A stretch of DNA of 64,000 bases, taken from assembly GCA_945910005.1 (NCBI GenBank), contig OX246746.1:30016298-30080297 (forward strand), read 5' to 3'. Below the pieces are notes generated by a model. The model had not been told where the DNA came from, searched no databases, and saw only the letters and a program-made list of their open reading frames with translations. Below are positions 34,513-48,664 of this stretch, in pieces; the stretch's first letter is position 1, and every line of letters starts with the position of its first letter. The stretch comes from Isoperla grammatica. Its lineage: Eukaryota; Arthropoda; Insecta; Plecoptera; Perlodidae. Made by a program: the position numbers and the translations under genes.

Positions 34513-37500
34513 GCCTATACTCATCGCGCCCCTACCTGTGCGCCGCCTCAATGCCTATACTCATCGCGCCCCTACCTGTGCGCCGCCTCAATGCCTATAC
34601 TCATCGCGCCCTACCTGTGCGCCGCCTCAATGTTACAATGCCTATACTCATCGCGCCCTACCTGTGCGCCGCCTCAATGTTACAATGCCTACACTCATCG
34701 CGCCCTACCTGTGCGCCGCCTCAATGTAACAATGCCTATACTCATCGCGCCCCTACCTGTGCGCCGCCTCAATGTTACAATGCCTATACTCATCGCGCCC
34801 TACCTGTGCGCCGCCTCAATGTACCAATGCCTATACTCATCGCGTCCTACCTGTGCGCCGCCTCAATGTTACAATGCCTATACTCATCGCGCCCTACCTG
34901 TGCGCCGCCTCAATGTTACAATGCCTATACTCATCGCGTCCTACCTGTGCGCCGCCTCAATGCCTATACTCATCGCACCCTACCTGTGCGCCGCCTCAAT
35001 GTTACAATGCCTATACTCATCGCGCCCCTACCTGTGCGCCGCCTCAATGTTACAATGCCTATACTCATCGCGTCCTACCTGTGCGCCGCCTCAATGTTAC
35101 AATGCCTATACTCATCGCGCCCTACCTGTGCGCCGCCTCAATGTTACAATGCCTATACTCATCGCGCCCTACCTGTGCGCCGCCTCAATGCCTATACTCA
35201 TCGCGCCCCTACCTGTGCGCCGCCTCAATGCCTATACTCATCGCGCCCTACCTGTGCGCCGCCTCAATGTTACAATGCCTATACTCATCGCGCCCTACCT
35301 GTGCGCCGCCTCAATGTTACAATGCCTATACTCATCGCGCCCCTACCTGTGCGCCGCCTCAATGTTACAATGCCTATACTCATCGCGCCCCTACCTGTGC
35401 GCCGCCTCAAAGTTACAATGCCTATACTCATCGCGCCCTACCTGTGCGCCGCCTCAATGTTACAATGCCTATACTCATCGCGCCCTACCTGTGCGCCGCC
35501 TCAATGCCTATACTCATCGCGCCCTACCTGTGCGCCGCCTCAATGTTACAATGCCTATACTCATCGCGCCCCTACCTGTGCGCTGCCTCAATGCCTATAC
35601 TCATCGCGCCCTACCTGTGCGCCGCCTCAATGTTACAATGCCTATACTCATCGCGCCCTACCTGTGCGCCGCCTCAATGCCTATACTCATCGCGCCCCTA
35701 CCTGTGCGCCGCCTCAATGTTACAATGCCTATACTCATCGCGCCCCTACCTGTGCGCTGCCTCAATGTTACAATGCCTACACTCATCGCGCCCTACCTGT
35801 GCGCCGCCTCAATGTTACAATGCCTATACTCATCGCGCCCTACCTGTGCGCCGCCTCAATGTTACAATGCCTATACTCATCGCGCCCCTACCTGTGCGCC
35901 GCCTCAATGTTACAATGCCTACACTCATCGCGCCCTACCTGTGCGCCGCCTCAATGCCTATACTCATCGCGCCCTACCTGTGCGCCGCCTCAATGTTACA
36001 ATGCCTATACTCATCGCGCCCCTACCTGTGCGCCGCCTCAATGTTACAATGCCTATACTCATCGCGCCCTACCTGTGCGCCGCCTCAATGTTACAATGCC
36101 TATACTCATCGCGCCCTACCTGTGCGCCGCCTCAATGCCTACACTCATCGCGCCCTACCTGTGCGCCGCCTCAATGTTACAATGCCTACACTCATCGCGC
36201 CCCTACCTGTGCGCCGCCTCAATGCCTATACTCATCGCGCCCTACCTGTGCGCCGCCTCAATGTTACAATGCCTATACTCATCGCGCCCTACCTGTGCGC
36301 CGCCTCAATGCCTACACTCATCGCGCCCTACCTGTGCGCCGCCTCAATGTTACAATGCCTATACTCATCGCGCCCTACCTGTGCGCCGCCTCAATGCCTA
36401 CACTCATCGCGCCCTACCTGTGCGCCGCACAATGTTACAATGCCTTTACTCATCGCGCCCTACCTGTGCGCCGCCTCAATGTTACAATGCCTATACTCAT
36501 CGCGACCCTACCTGTGCGCCGCCTCAATGTTACAATGCCTATACTCATCGCGCCTCTACCTGTGCGCCGCCTCAATGCCTATACTCATCGCGCCCTACCT
36601 GTGCGCCGCCTCAATGTTACAATGCCTATACTCATCGCGCCCTACCAGTGCGCTGCCTCAATGTTACAATGCCTACACTCATCGCGCCCTACCTGTGCGC
36701 CGCCTCAATGTTACAATGCCTATACTCATCGCGCCCCTACCTGTGCGCCGCCTCAATGTTACAATGCCTATACTCATCGCGCTCTACCTGTGCGCCGCCT
36801 CAATGTTACAATGCCTATACTCATCGCGCCCCTACCTGTGCGCCGCCTCAATGCCTATACTCATCGCGCCCTACCTGTGCGCCGCCTCAATGTTACAATG
36901 CCTATACTCATCGCGCCCCTACCTGTGCGCCGCCTCAATGTTACAATGCCTATACTCATCGCGCCCCTACCTGTGCGCCGCCTCAATGTTACAATGCCTA
37001 TACTCATCGCGCCCCTACCTGTGCGCCGCCTCAATGTTACAATGCCTATACTCATCGCGCCCCTACCTGTGCACCGCCTCAATGTTACAATGCCTATACT
37101 CATCGCGCCCTACCTGTGCGCCGCCTCAATGTTACAATGCTTATACTCATCGCGCCCTACCTGTGCGCCGCCTCAATGTTACAATGCCTATACTCATCGC
37201 GCCCTACCTGTGCGCCGCCTCAATGCCTATACTCATCGCGCCCCTACCTGTGCGCCGCCTCAATGCCTATACTCATCGCGCCCCTACCTGTGCGCCGCCT
37301 CAATGTTACAATGCCTATACTCATCGCGCCCCTACCTGTGCGCCGCCTCAATGCCTATACTCATCGCGCCCCTACCTGTGCGCCGCCTCAATGCCTATAC
37401 TCATCGCGCCCTACCTGTGCGCCGCCTCAATGCCTATACTCATCGCGCCCCTACCTGTGCGCCGCCTCAATGTTACAATGCCTATACTCATCGCGCCCCT

Positions 37501-40500
37501 ACCTGTGCGCCGCCTCAATGCCTATACTCATCGCGCCCCTACCTGTGCGCCGCCTCAATGTTACAATGCCTACACTCATCGCGCCCTACCTGTGCGCCGC
37601 CTCAATGTTACAATGCCTACACTCATCGCGCCCCTACCTGTGCGCCGCCTCAATGCCTATACTCATCGCGCCCTACCTGTGCGCCGCCTCAATGTTACAA
37701 TGCCTATATACTCATCGCGCCCTACCTGTGCGCCGCCTCAATGTTACAATGCCTATACTCATCGCGCCCTACCTGTGCGCCGCCTCAATGTTACAATGCC
37801 TATACTCATCGCGCCCTACCTGTGCGCCGCCTCAATGTTACAATGCCTATACTCATCGCGCCCTACCTGTGCGCCGCCTCAATGCCTATACTCATCGCGC
37901 CCTACCTGTGCGCCGCCTCAATGTTACAATGCCTATACTCATCGCGCCCTACCTGTGCGCCGCCTCAATGCCTATACTCATCGCGCCCTACCTGTGCGCC
38001 GCCTCAATGTTACAATGCCTATACTCATCGCGCCCTACCTGTGCGCCGCCTCAATGCCTATACTCATCGCGCCCTACCTGTGCGCCGCCTCAATGTTACA
38101 ATGCCTACACTCATCGCGCCCCTACCTGTGCGCCGCCTCAATGTTACAATGCCTATACTCATCGCGCCCTACCTGTGCGCCGCCTCAATGCCTATACTCA
38201 TCGCGCCCTACCTGTGCGCCGCCTCAATGTTACAATGCCTATACTCATCGCGCCCTACCTGTGCGCCGCCTCAATGCCTATACTCATCGCGCCCTACCTG
38301 TGCGCCGCCTCAATGTTACAATGCCTATACTCATCGCGCCCCTACCTGTGCGCCGCCTCAATGTTACAATGCCTATACTCATCGCGCCCCTACCTGTGCG
38401 CCGCCTCAATGTTACAATGCCTATACTCATCGCGCCCTACCTGTGCGCCGCCTCAATGTTACAATGCCTATACTCATCGCGCCCTACCTGTGCGCCGCCT
38501 CAATGCCTATACTCATCGCGCCCTACCTGTGCGCCGCCTCAATGTTACAATGCCTATACTCATCGCGCCCTACCTGTGCGCCGCCTCAATGCCTATACTC
38601 ATCGCGCCCTACCTGTGCGCCGCCTCAATGTTACAATGCCTACACTCATCGCGCCCCTACCTGTGCGCCGCCTCAATGTTACAATGCCTATACTCATCGC
38701 GCCCTACCTGTGCGCCGCCTCAATGCCTACACTCATCGCGCCCCTACCTGTGCGCCGCCTCAATGCCTATACTCATCGCGCCCTACCTGTGCGCCGCCTC
38801 AATGTTACAATGCCTATACTCATCGCGCCCTACCTGTGCGCCGCCTCAATGCCTATACTCATCGCGCCCTACCTGTGCGCCGCCTCAATGTTACAATGCC
38901 TATAATCATCGCGCCCTACCTGTGCGCCGCCTCAATGTTACAATGCCTATACTCATCGCGCCCTACCTGTGCGCCGCCTCAATGTTACAATGCCTATACT
39001 CATCGCGCCCTACCTGTGCGCCGCCTCAATGCCTATACTCATCGCGCCCTACCTGTGCGCCGCCTCAATGTTACAATGCCTATACTCATCGCGCCCTACC
39101 TGTGCGCCGCCTCAATGTTACAATGCCTATACTCATCGCGCCCTACCTGTGCGCCGCCTCAATGTTACAATGCCTATACTCATCGCGCCCTACCTGTGCG
39201 CCGCCTCAATGTTACAATGCCTATACTCATCGCGCCCTACCTGTGCGCCGCCTCAATGCCTATACTCATCGCGCCCTACCTGTGCGCCGCCTCAATGCCT
39301 ATACTCATCGCGCCCTACCTGTGCGCCGCCTCAATGCCTATACTCATCGCGCCCTACTTGTGCGCCGCCTCAATGTTACAATGCCTATACTCATCGCGCC
39401 CTACCTGTGCGCCGCCTCAATGTTACAATGCCTCTACTCATCGCGCCCTACCTGTGCGCCGCCTCAATGTTACAATGCCTATACTCATCGCGCCCTACCT
39501 GTGCGCCGCCTCAATGTTACAATGCCTATACTCATCGCGCCCTACCTGTGCGCCGCCTCAATGCCTATACTCATCGCGCCCCTACCTGTGCGCTGCCTCA
39601 ATGCCTATACTCATCGCGCCCTACCTGTGCGCCGCCTCAATGTTACAATGCCTATACTCATCGCGCCCCTACCTGTGCGCCGCCTCAATGTTACAATGCC
39701 TATACTATTCGCGCCCCTACCTGTGCGCCGCCTCAATGTTACAATGCCTATACTAATCGCGCCCTACCTGTGCGCCGCCTCAATGTTACAATGCCTATAC
39801 TCATCGCGCCCTACCTGTGCGCCGCCTCAATGTTACAATGCCTATACTCATCGCGCCCCTACCTGTGCGCCGCCTCAATGTTACAATGCCTATACTCATC
39901 GCGCCCTACCTGTGCGCCGCCTCAATGTTACAATGCCTATACTCATCGCGCCCTACCTGTGCGCCGCCTCAATGTTACAATGCCTATACTCATCGCGCCC
40001 CTACCTGTGCGCCGCCTCAATGTTACAATGCCTATACTCATCGCGCCCCTACCTGTGCGCCGCCTCAATGTTACAATGCCTATACTCATCGCGCCCCTAC
40101 CTGTGCGCCGCCTCAATGTTACAATGCCTATACTCATCGCGCCCCTACCTGTGCGCCGCCTCAATGTTACAATGCCTATACTCATCGCGCCCTACCTGTG
40201 CGCCGCCTCAATGCCTATACTCATCGCGCCCCTACCTGTGCGCCGCCTCAATGCCTATACTCATCGCGCCCTACCTGTGCGCCGCCTCAATGTTACAATG
40301 CATATACTCATCGCGCCCTACCTGTGCGCCGCCTCAATGTTACAATGCCTATACTCATCGCGCCCTACCTGTGCGCCGCCTCAATGCCTACACTCATCGC
40401 GCCCTACCTGTGCGCCGCCTCAATGTTACAATGCCTATACTCATCGCGCCCCTACCTGTGCGCCGCCTCAATGTTACAATGCCTTTACTCATCGCGCCCT

Positions 40501-43500
40501 ACCTGTGCGCCGCCTCAGTGTTACAATGCCTATACTCATCGCGCCCCTACCTGTGCGCCGCCTCAATGTTACAATGCCTATACTCATCGCGCCCTACCTG
40601 TGCGCCGCCTCAATGCCTATACTCATCGCGCCCCTACCTGTGCGCCGCCTCAATGTTACAATGCCTACACTCATCGCGCCCTACCAGTGCGCCGCCTCAA
40701 TGTTACAATGCCTCTACTCATCGCGCCCTACCTGTGCGCCGCCTCAATGTTACAATGCCTATACTCATCGCGCCCCTACCTGTGCGCCGCCTCAATGTTA
40801 CAATGCCTATACTCATCGCGCCCTACCTGTGCGCCGCCTCAATGTTACAATGCCTATACTCATCGCGCCCCTACCTGTGCGCCGCCTCAATGTTACAATG
40901 CCTATACTCATCGCGCCCTACCTGTGCGCCGCCTCAATGTTACAATGCCTATACTCATCGCACCCTACCTGTGCGCCGCCTCAATGCCTATACTCATCGC
41001 GCCCTACCTGTGCGCCACCTCAATGTTACAATGCCTATACTCATCGCGCCCTACCTGTGCGCCGCCTCAATGTTACAATGCCTATACTCATCGCGCCCTA
41101 CCTGTGCGCCGCCTCAATGTTACAATGCCTATACTCATCGCGCCCTACCTGTGCGCCGCCTCAATGCCTATACTCATCGCGCCCCTACCTGTGCGCCGCC
41201 TCAATGTTACAATGCCTACACTCATCGCGCCCTACCAGTGCGCCGCCTCAATGTTACAATGCCTCTACTCATCGCGCCCTACCTGTGCGCCGCCTCAATG
41301 TTACAATGCCTATACTCATCGCGCCCCTACCTGTGCGCCGCCTCAATGTTACAATGCCTATACTCATCGCGCCCTACCTGTGCGCCGCCTCAATGTTACA
41401 ATGCCTATACTCATCGCGCCCTACCTGTGCGCCGCCTCAATGTTACAATGCCTATACTCATCGCGCCCTACCTGTGCGCCGCCTCAATGCCTATACTCAT
41501 CGCGCCCCTACCTGTGCGCCGCCTCAATGTTACAATGCCTACACTCATCGCGCCCTACCAGTGCGCCGCCTCAATGTTACAATGCCTCTACTCATCGCGC
41601 CCTACCTGTGCGCCGCCTCAATGTTACAATGCCTATACTCATCGCGCCCCTACCTGTGCGCCGCCTCAATGTTACAATGCCTATACTCATCGCGCCCTAC
41701 CTGTGCGCCGCCTCAATGTTACAATGCCTATACTCATCGCGCCCCTACCTGTGCGCCGCCTCAATGTTACAATGCCTATACTCATCGCGCCCTACCTGTG
41801 CGCCGCCTCAATGTTACAATGCCTATACTCATCGCACCCTACCTGTGCGCCGCCTCAATGCCTATACTCATCGCGCCCTACCTGTGCGCCACCTCAATGT
41901 TACAATGCCTATACTCATCGCGCCCTACCTGTGCGCCGCCTCAATGTTACAACGCCTATACTCATCGCGCCCCTACCTGTGCGCCGCCTCAATGCCTATA
42001 CTCATCGCGCCCCTACCTGTGCGCCGCCTCAATGTTACAATGCCTATACTCATCGCGCCCTACCTGTGCGCCGCCTCAATGTTACAATGCCTATACTCAT
42101 CGCGCCCTACCTGTGCGCCGCCTCAATGTTACAATGCCTATACTCATCGCGCCCTACCTGTGCGCCGCCTCAATGTTACAATGCCTATACTCATCGCGCC
42201 CTACCTGTGCGCCGCCTCAATGTTACAATGCCTATACTCATCGCGCCCTACCTGTGCGCCGCCTCAATGTTACAATGCCTATACTCATCGCGCCCTACCT
42301 GTGCGCCGCCTCAATGTTACAATGCCTATACTCATCGCGCCCTACCTGTGCGCCGCCTCAATGTTACAATGCCTATACTCATCGCACCCTACCTGTGCGC
42401 CGCCTCAATGTTACAATGCCTATACTCATCGCACCCTACCTGTGCGCCGCCTCAATGCCTATACTCATCGCGCCCTACCTGTGCGCCGCCTCAATGCCTA
42501 TACTCATCGCGCCCTACCTGTGCGCCGCCTCAATGCCTATACTCATCGCGCCCCTACCTGTGCGCCGCCTCAATGTTACAATGCCTATACTCATCGCGCC
42601 CTACCTGTGCGCCGCCTCAATGTTACAATGCCTATACTCATCGCGCCCCTACCTGTGCGCCGCCTCAATGTTACAATGCCTATACTCATCGCGCCCTACC
42701 TGTGCGCCGCCTCAATGTTACAATGCCTATACTCATCGCGCCCTACCTGTGCGCCGCCTCAATGTTACAATGCCTATACTCATCGCGCCCTACCTGTGCG
42801 CCGCCTCAATGTTACAATGCCTATACTCATCGCGCCCTACCTGTGCGCCGCCTCAATGTTACAATGCCTATACTCATCGCGCCCTACCTGTGCGCCGCCT
42901 CAATGTTACAATGCCTATACTCATCGCGCCCTACCTGTGCGCCGCCTCAATGTTACAATGCCTATACTCATCGCGCCCCTACCTGTGCGCCGCCTCAATG
43001 TTACAATGCCTATACTCATCGCGCCCTACCTGTGCGCCGCCTCAATGTTACAATGCCTACACTCATCGCGCCCTACCTGTGCGCCGCCTCAATGTTACAA
43101 TGCCTACACTCATCGCGCCCTACCTGTGCGCCGCCTCAATGTTACAATGCCTATACTCATCGCGCCCCTACCTGTGCGCCGCCTCAATGTTACAATGCCT
43201 ATACTCATCGCGCCCCTACCTGTGCGCCGCCTCAATGTTACAATGCCTATACTCATCGCGCCCTACCTGTGCGCCGCCTCAATGTTACAATGCCTATACT
43301 CATCGCGCCCCTACCTGTGCGCCGCCTCAATGTTACAATGCCTACACTCATCGCGCCCTACCTGTGCGCCGCCTCAATGCCTATACTCATCGCGCCCTAC
43401 CTGTGCGCCGCCTCAATGTTACAATGCCTATACTCATCGCGCCCCTACCTGTGCGCCGCCTCAATGTTACAATGCCTACACTCATCGCGCCCCTACCTGT

Positions 43501-46500
43501 GCGCCGCCTCAATGTTACAATGCCTACACTCATCGCGCCCTACCTGTGCGCCGCCTCAATGTTACAATGCCTATACTCATCGCGCCCTACCTGTGCGCCG
43601 CCTCAATGTTACAATGCCTATACTCATCGCGCCCCTACCTGTGCGCCGCCTCAATGTTACAATGCCTACACTCATCGCGCCCTACCTGTGCGCCGCCTCA
43701 ATGCCTATACTCATCGCGCCCTACCTGTGCGCCGCCTCAATGTTACAATGCCTATACTCATCGCGCCCTACCTGTGCGCCGCCTCAATGTTACAATGCCT
43801 ACACTCATCGCGCCCTACCTGTGCGCCGCCTCAATGTTACAATGCCTATACTCATCGCGCCCTACCTGTGCGCCGCCTCAATGTTACAATGCCTACACTC
43901 ATCGCGCCCTACCTGTGCGCCGCCTCAATGTTACAATGCCTATACTCATCGCGCCCCTACCTGTGCGCCGCCTCAATGTTACAATGCCTATACTCATCGC
44001 GCCCTACCTGTGCGCCGCCTCAATGTTACAATGCCTATACTCATCGCGCCCTACCTGTGCGCCGCCTCAATGTTACAATGCCTATACTCATCGCGCCCTA
44101 CCTGTGCGCCGCCTCAATGTTACAATGCCTATACTCATCGCGCCCTACCTGTGCGCCGCCTCAATGTTACAATGCCTATACTCATCGCGCCCTACCTGTG
44201 CGCCGCCTCAATGTTACAATGCCTATACTCATCGCGCCCTACCTGTGCGCCGCCTCAATGTTACAATGCCTATACTCATCGCGCCCCTACCTGTGCGCCG
44301 CCTCAATGTTACAATGCCTATACTCATCGCGCCCTACCTGTGCGCCGCCTCAATGTTACAATGCCTACACTCATCGCGCCCTACCTGTGCGCCGCCTCAA
44401 TGTTACAATGCCTACACTCATCGCGCCCTACCTGTGCGCCGCCTCAATGTTACAATGCCTATACTCATCGCGCCCCTACCTGTGCGCCGCCTCAATGTTA
44501 CAATGCCTATACTCATCGCGCCCTACCTGTGCGCCGCCTCAATGTTACAATGCCTACACTCATCGCGCCCTACCTGTGCGCCGCCTCAATGTTACAATGC
44601 CTTTACTCATCGCGCGCTACCTGTGCGCCGCCTCAATGTTACAATGCCTACACTCATCGCGCCCTACCTGTGCGCCGCCTCAATGCATATACTCATCGCG
44701 CCCCTACCTGTGCGCCGCCTCAATGTTACAATGCCTATACTCATCGCGCCCCTACCTGTGCGCCGCCTCAATGTTACAATGCCTATACTCATCGCGCCCC
44801 TACCTGTGCGCCGCCTCAATGTTACAATGCCTACACTCATCGCGCCCTACCTGTGCGCCGCCTCAATGCCTATACTCATCGCGCCCTACCTGTGCGCCGC
44901 CTCAATGTTACAATGCCTATACTCATCGCGCCCTACCTGTGCGCCGCCTCAATGTTACAATGCCTATACTCATCGCGCCCTACCTGTGCGCCGCCTCAAT
45001 GTTACAATGCCTACACTCATCGCGCCCTACCTGTGCGCCGCCTCAATGTTACAATGCCTATACTCATCGCGCCCTACCTGTGCGCCGCCTCAATGCCTAT
45101 ACTCATCGCGCCCTACCTGTGCGCCGCCTCAATGTTACAATGCCTACACTCATCGCGCCCTACCTGTGCGCCGCCTCAATGTTACAATGCCTACACTCAT
45201 CGCGCCCTACCTGTGCGCCGCCTCAATGTTACAATGCCTACACTCATCGCGCCCTACCTGTGCGCCGCCTCAATGCCTATACTCATCGCACCCTACCTGT
45301 GCGCCGCCTCAATGTTACAACGCCTATACTCATCGCGCCCAACCTGTGCGCCGCCTCAATATTACAATGCCTATACTCATCGCGCCCTACCTGTGCGCCG
45401 CCTCAATGTTACAATGCCTATACTCATCGCGCCCCTACCTGTGCGCCGCCTCAATGCCTATACTCATCGCGCCCTACCTGTGCGCCGCCTCAATGCCTAT
45501 ACTCATCGCGCCCTACCTGTGCGCCACCTCAATGTTACAATGCCTATACTCATCGCGCCCCTACCTGTGCGCCGCCTCAATGTTACAATGCCTATACTCA
45601 TCGCGCCCAACCTGTGCGCCGCCTCAATGTTACAACGCCTATACTCATCGCGCCCAACCTGTGCGCCGCCTCAATGTTACAATGCCTATACTCATCGCGC
45701 CCTACCTGTGCGCCGCCTCAATGCCTATACTCATCGCGCCCTACCTGTGCGCCGCCTCAATGTTACAATGCCTATACTCATCGCACCCTACCTGTGCGCC
45801 GCCTCAATGCCTATACTCATCGCGCCCTACCTGTGCGCCGCCTCAATGTTACAATGCCTATACTCATCGCGCCCTACCTGTGCGCCGCCTCAATGTTACA
45901 ATGCCTATACTCATCGCGCCCTACCTGTGCGCCGCCTCAATGTTACAATGCCTACACTCATCGCGCCCTACCTGTGCGCCGCCTCAATGCCTATACTCAT
46001 CGCGCCCTACCTGTGCGCCGCCTCAATGTTACAATGCCTACACTCATCGCGCCCTACCTGTGCGCCGCCTCAATGCCTATACTCATCGCGCCCTACCTGT
46101 GCGCCGCCTCAATGTTACAATGCCTATACTCATCGCGCCCTACCTGTGCGCCGCCTCAATGCCTATACTCATCGCGCCCTACCTGTGCGCCGCCTCAATG
46201 CCTACACTCATCGCGCCCTACCTGTGCGCCGCCTCAATGTTACAATGCCTATACTCATCGCGCCCCTACCTGTGCGCCGCCTCAATGTTACAATGCCTAT
46301 ACTCATCGCGCCCTACCTGTGCGCCGCCTTAATGTTACAATGCCTATACTCATCGCGCCCCTACCTGTGCGCCGCCTCAATGTTACAATGCCTACACTCA
46401 TCGCGCCCTACCTGTGCGCCGCCTCAATGTTACAATGCCTATACTCATCGCGCCCTACCTGTGCGCCGCCTCAATGTTACAATGCCTATACTCATCGCGC

Positions 46501-48376
46501 CCTACCTGTGCGCCGCCTCAATGTTACAATGCCTATACTCATCGCGCCCTACCTGTGCGCCGCCTCAATGTTACAATGCCTATACTCATCGCGCCCTACC
46601 TGTGCGCCGCCTCAATGTTACAATGCCTATACTCATCGCGCCCCTACCTGTGCGCCGCCTCAATGTTACAATGCCTATACTCATCGCGCCCTACCTGTGC
46701 GCCGCCTCAATGTTACAACGCCTATACTCATCGCGCCCTACCTGTGCGCCGCCTCAATGTTACAATGCCTACACTCATCGCGCCCTACCTGTGCGCCACC
46801 TCAATGTTACAATGCCTATACTCATCGCGCCCTACCTGTGCGCCGCCTCAATGTTACAATGCCTACACTCATCGCGCCCTACCTGTGCGCCGCCTCAATG
46901 TTACAATGCCTACACTCATCGCGCCCTACCTGTGCGCCGCCTCAATGCCTACACTCATCGCGCCCTACCTGTGCGCCGCCTCAATGTTACAATGCCTATA
47001 CTCATCGCGCCCCTACCTGTGCGCCACCTCAATGTTACAACGCCTATACTCATCGCGCCCCTACCTGTGCGCCGCCTCAATGTTACAATGCCTACACTCA
47101 TCGCGCCCTACCTGTGCGCCGCCTCAATGCCTATACTCATCGCGCCCCTACCTGTGCGCCGCCTCAATGCCTACACTCATCGCGCCCTACCTGTGCGCCG
47201 CCTCAATGTTACAATGCCTATACTCATCGCGCCCCTACCTGTGCGTCACCTCAATGTTACAACGCCTATACTCATCGCGCCCCTACCTGTGCGCCGCCTC
47301 AATGTTACAATGCCTATACTCATCGCGCCCCTACCTGTGCGTCACCTCAATGTTACAATGCCTATACTCATCGCGCCCCACCTGTGCGCCGCCTCAATGT
47401 TACAATGCCTACACTCATCGCGCCCCTACCTGTGCGCCGCCTCAATGTTACAATGCCTACACTCATCGCGCCCTACCTGTGCGCCGCCTCAATGTTACAA
47501 TGCCTACACTCATCGCGCCCTACCTGTGCGCCGCCTCAATGTTACAATGCCTACACTCATCGCGCCCTACCTGTGCGCCGCCTCAATGTTACAATGCCTA
47601 CACTCATCGCGCCCTACCTGTGCGCCGCCTCAATGTTACAATGCCTACACTCATCGCGCCCTACCTGTGCGCCACCTCAATGTTACAACGCCTATACTCA
47701 TCGCGCCCCTACCTGTGCGCCGCCTCAATGTTACAATGCCTACACTCATCGCGCCCTACCTGTGCGCCGCCTCAATGCCTATACTCATCGCGCCCCTACC
47801 TGTGCGCCGCCTCAATGTTACAATGCCTATACTCATCGCGCCCCTACCTGTGCGCCGCCTCAATGTTACAATGCCTACACTCATCGCGCCCTACCTGTGC
47901 GCCGCCTCAATGTTACAATGCCTACACTCATCGCGCCCCTACCTGTGCGCCGCCTCAATGTTACAATGCCTATACTCATCGCGCCCCTACCTGTGCGCCG
48001 CCTCAATGTTACAATGCCTATACTCATCGCGCCCTACCTGTGCGCCGCCTCAATGTTACAATGCCTACACTCATCGCGCCCTACCTGTGCGCCGCCTCAA
48101 TGCCTACACTCATCGCGCCCCTACCTGTGCGCCACCTCAATGTTACAATGCCTATACTCATCGCGCCCCTACCTGTGCGTCACCTCAATGTTACAACGCC
48201 TATACTCATCGCGCCCCTACCTGTGCGCCGCCTCAATGTTACAATGCCTATACTCATCGCGCCCCTACCTGTGCGCCGCCTCAATGTTACAATGCCTATA
48301 CTCATCGCGCCCCTACCTGTGCGCCGCCTCAATGTTACAATGCCTATAATCATCGCGCCCTACCTGTGCGCCGCCT

Positions 48377-48664
48377 CAATGTTACAATGCCTATACTCAT
48401 CGCGCCCCTACCTGTGCGCCGCCTCAATGTTACAATGCCTATACTCATCGCGCCCCTACCTGTGCGCCGCCTCAATGTTACAATGCCTATACTCATCGCG
48501 CCCCTACCTGTGCGCCGCCTCAATGTTACAATGCCTATACTCATCGCGCCCCTACCTGTGCGCCGCCTCAATGTTACAATGCCTATACTCATCGCGCCCC
48601 TACCTGTGCGCCGCCTCAATGTTACAATGCCTATACTCATCGCGCCCCTACCTGTGCGCCGCCT
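48377..48664 (+). repeat. Homogeneous run of six 48-bp units
   Basis: Units start at 48377, 48425, 48473, 48521, 48569 and 48617, all with CAATGTTA and CCCC, and are essentially identical. Similar runs occur at 51922-52257 (seven units), and shorter ones near 36900-37090, 39960-40160 and 61260-61480. Because 48 is divisible by three, these are the only places where the minus strand stays open. Confidence 0.85.
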
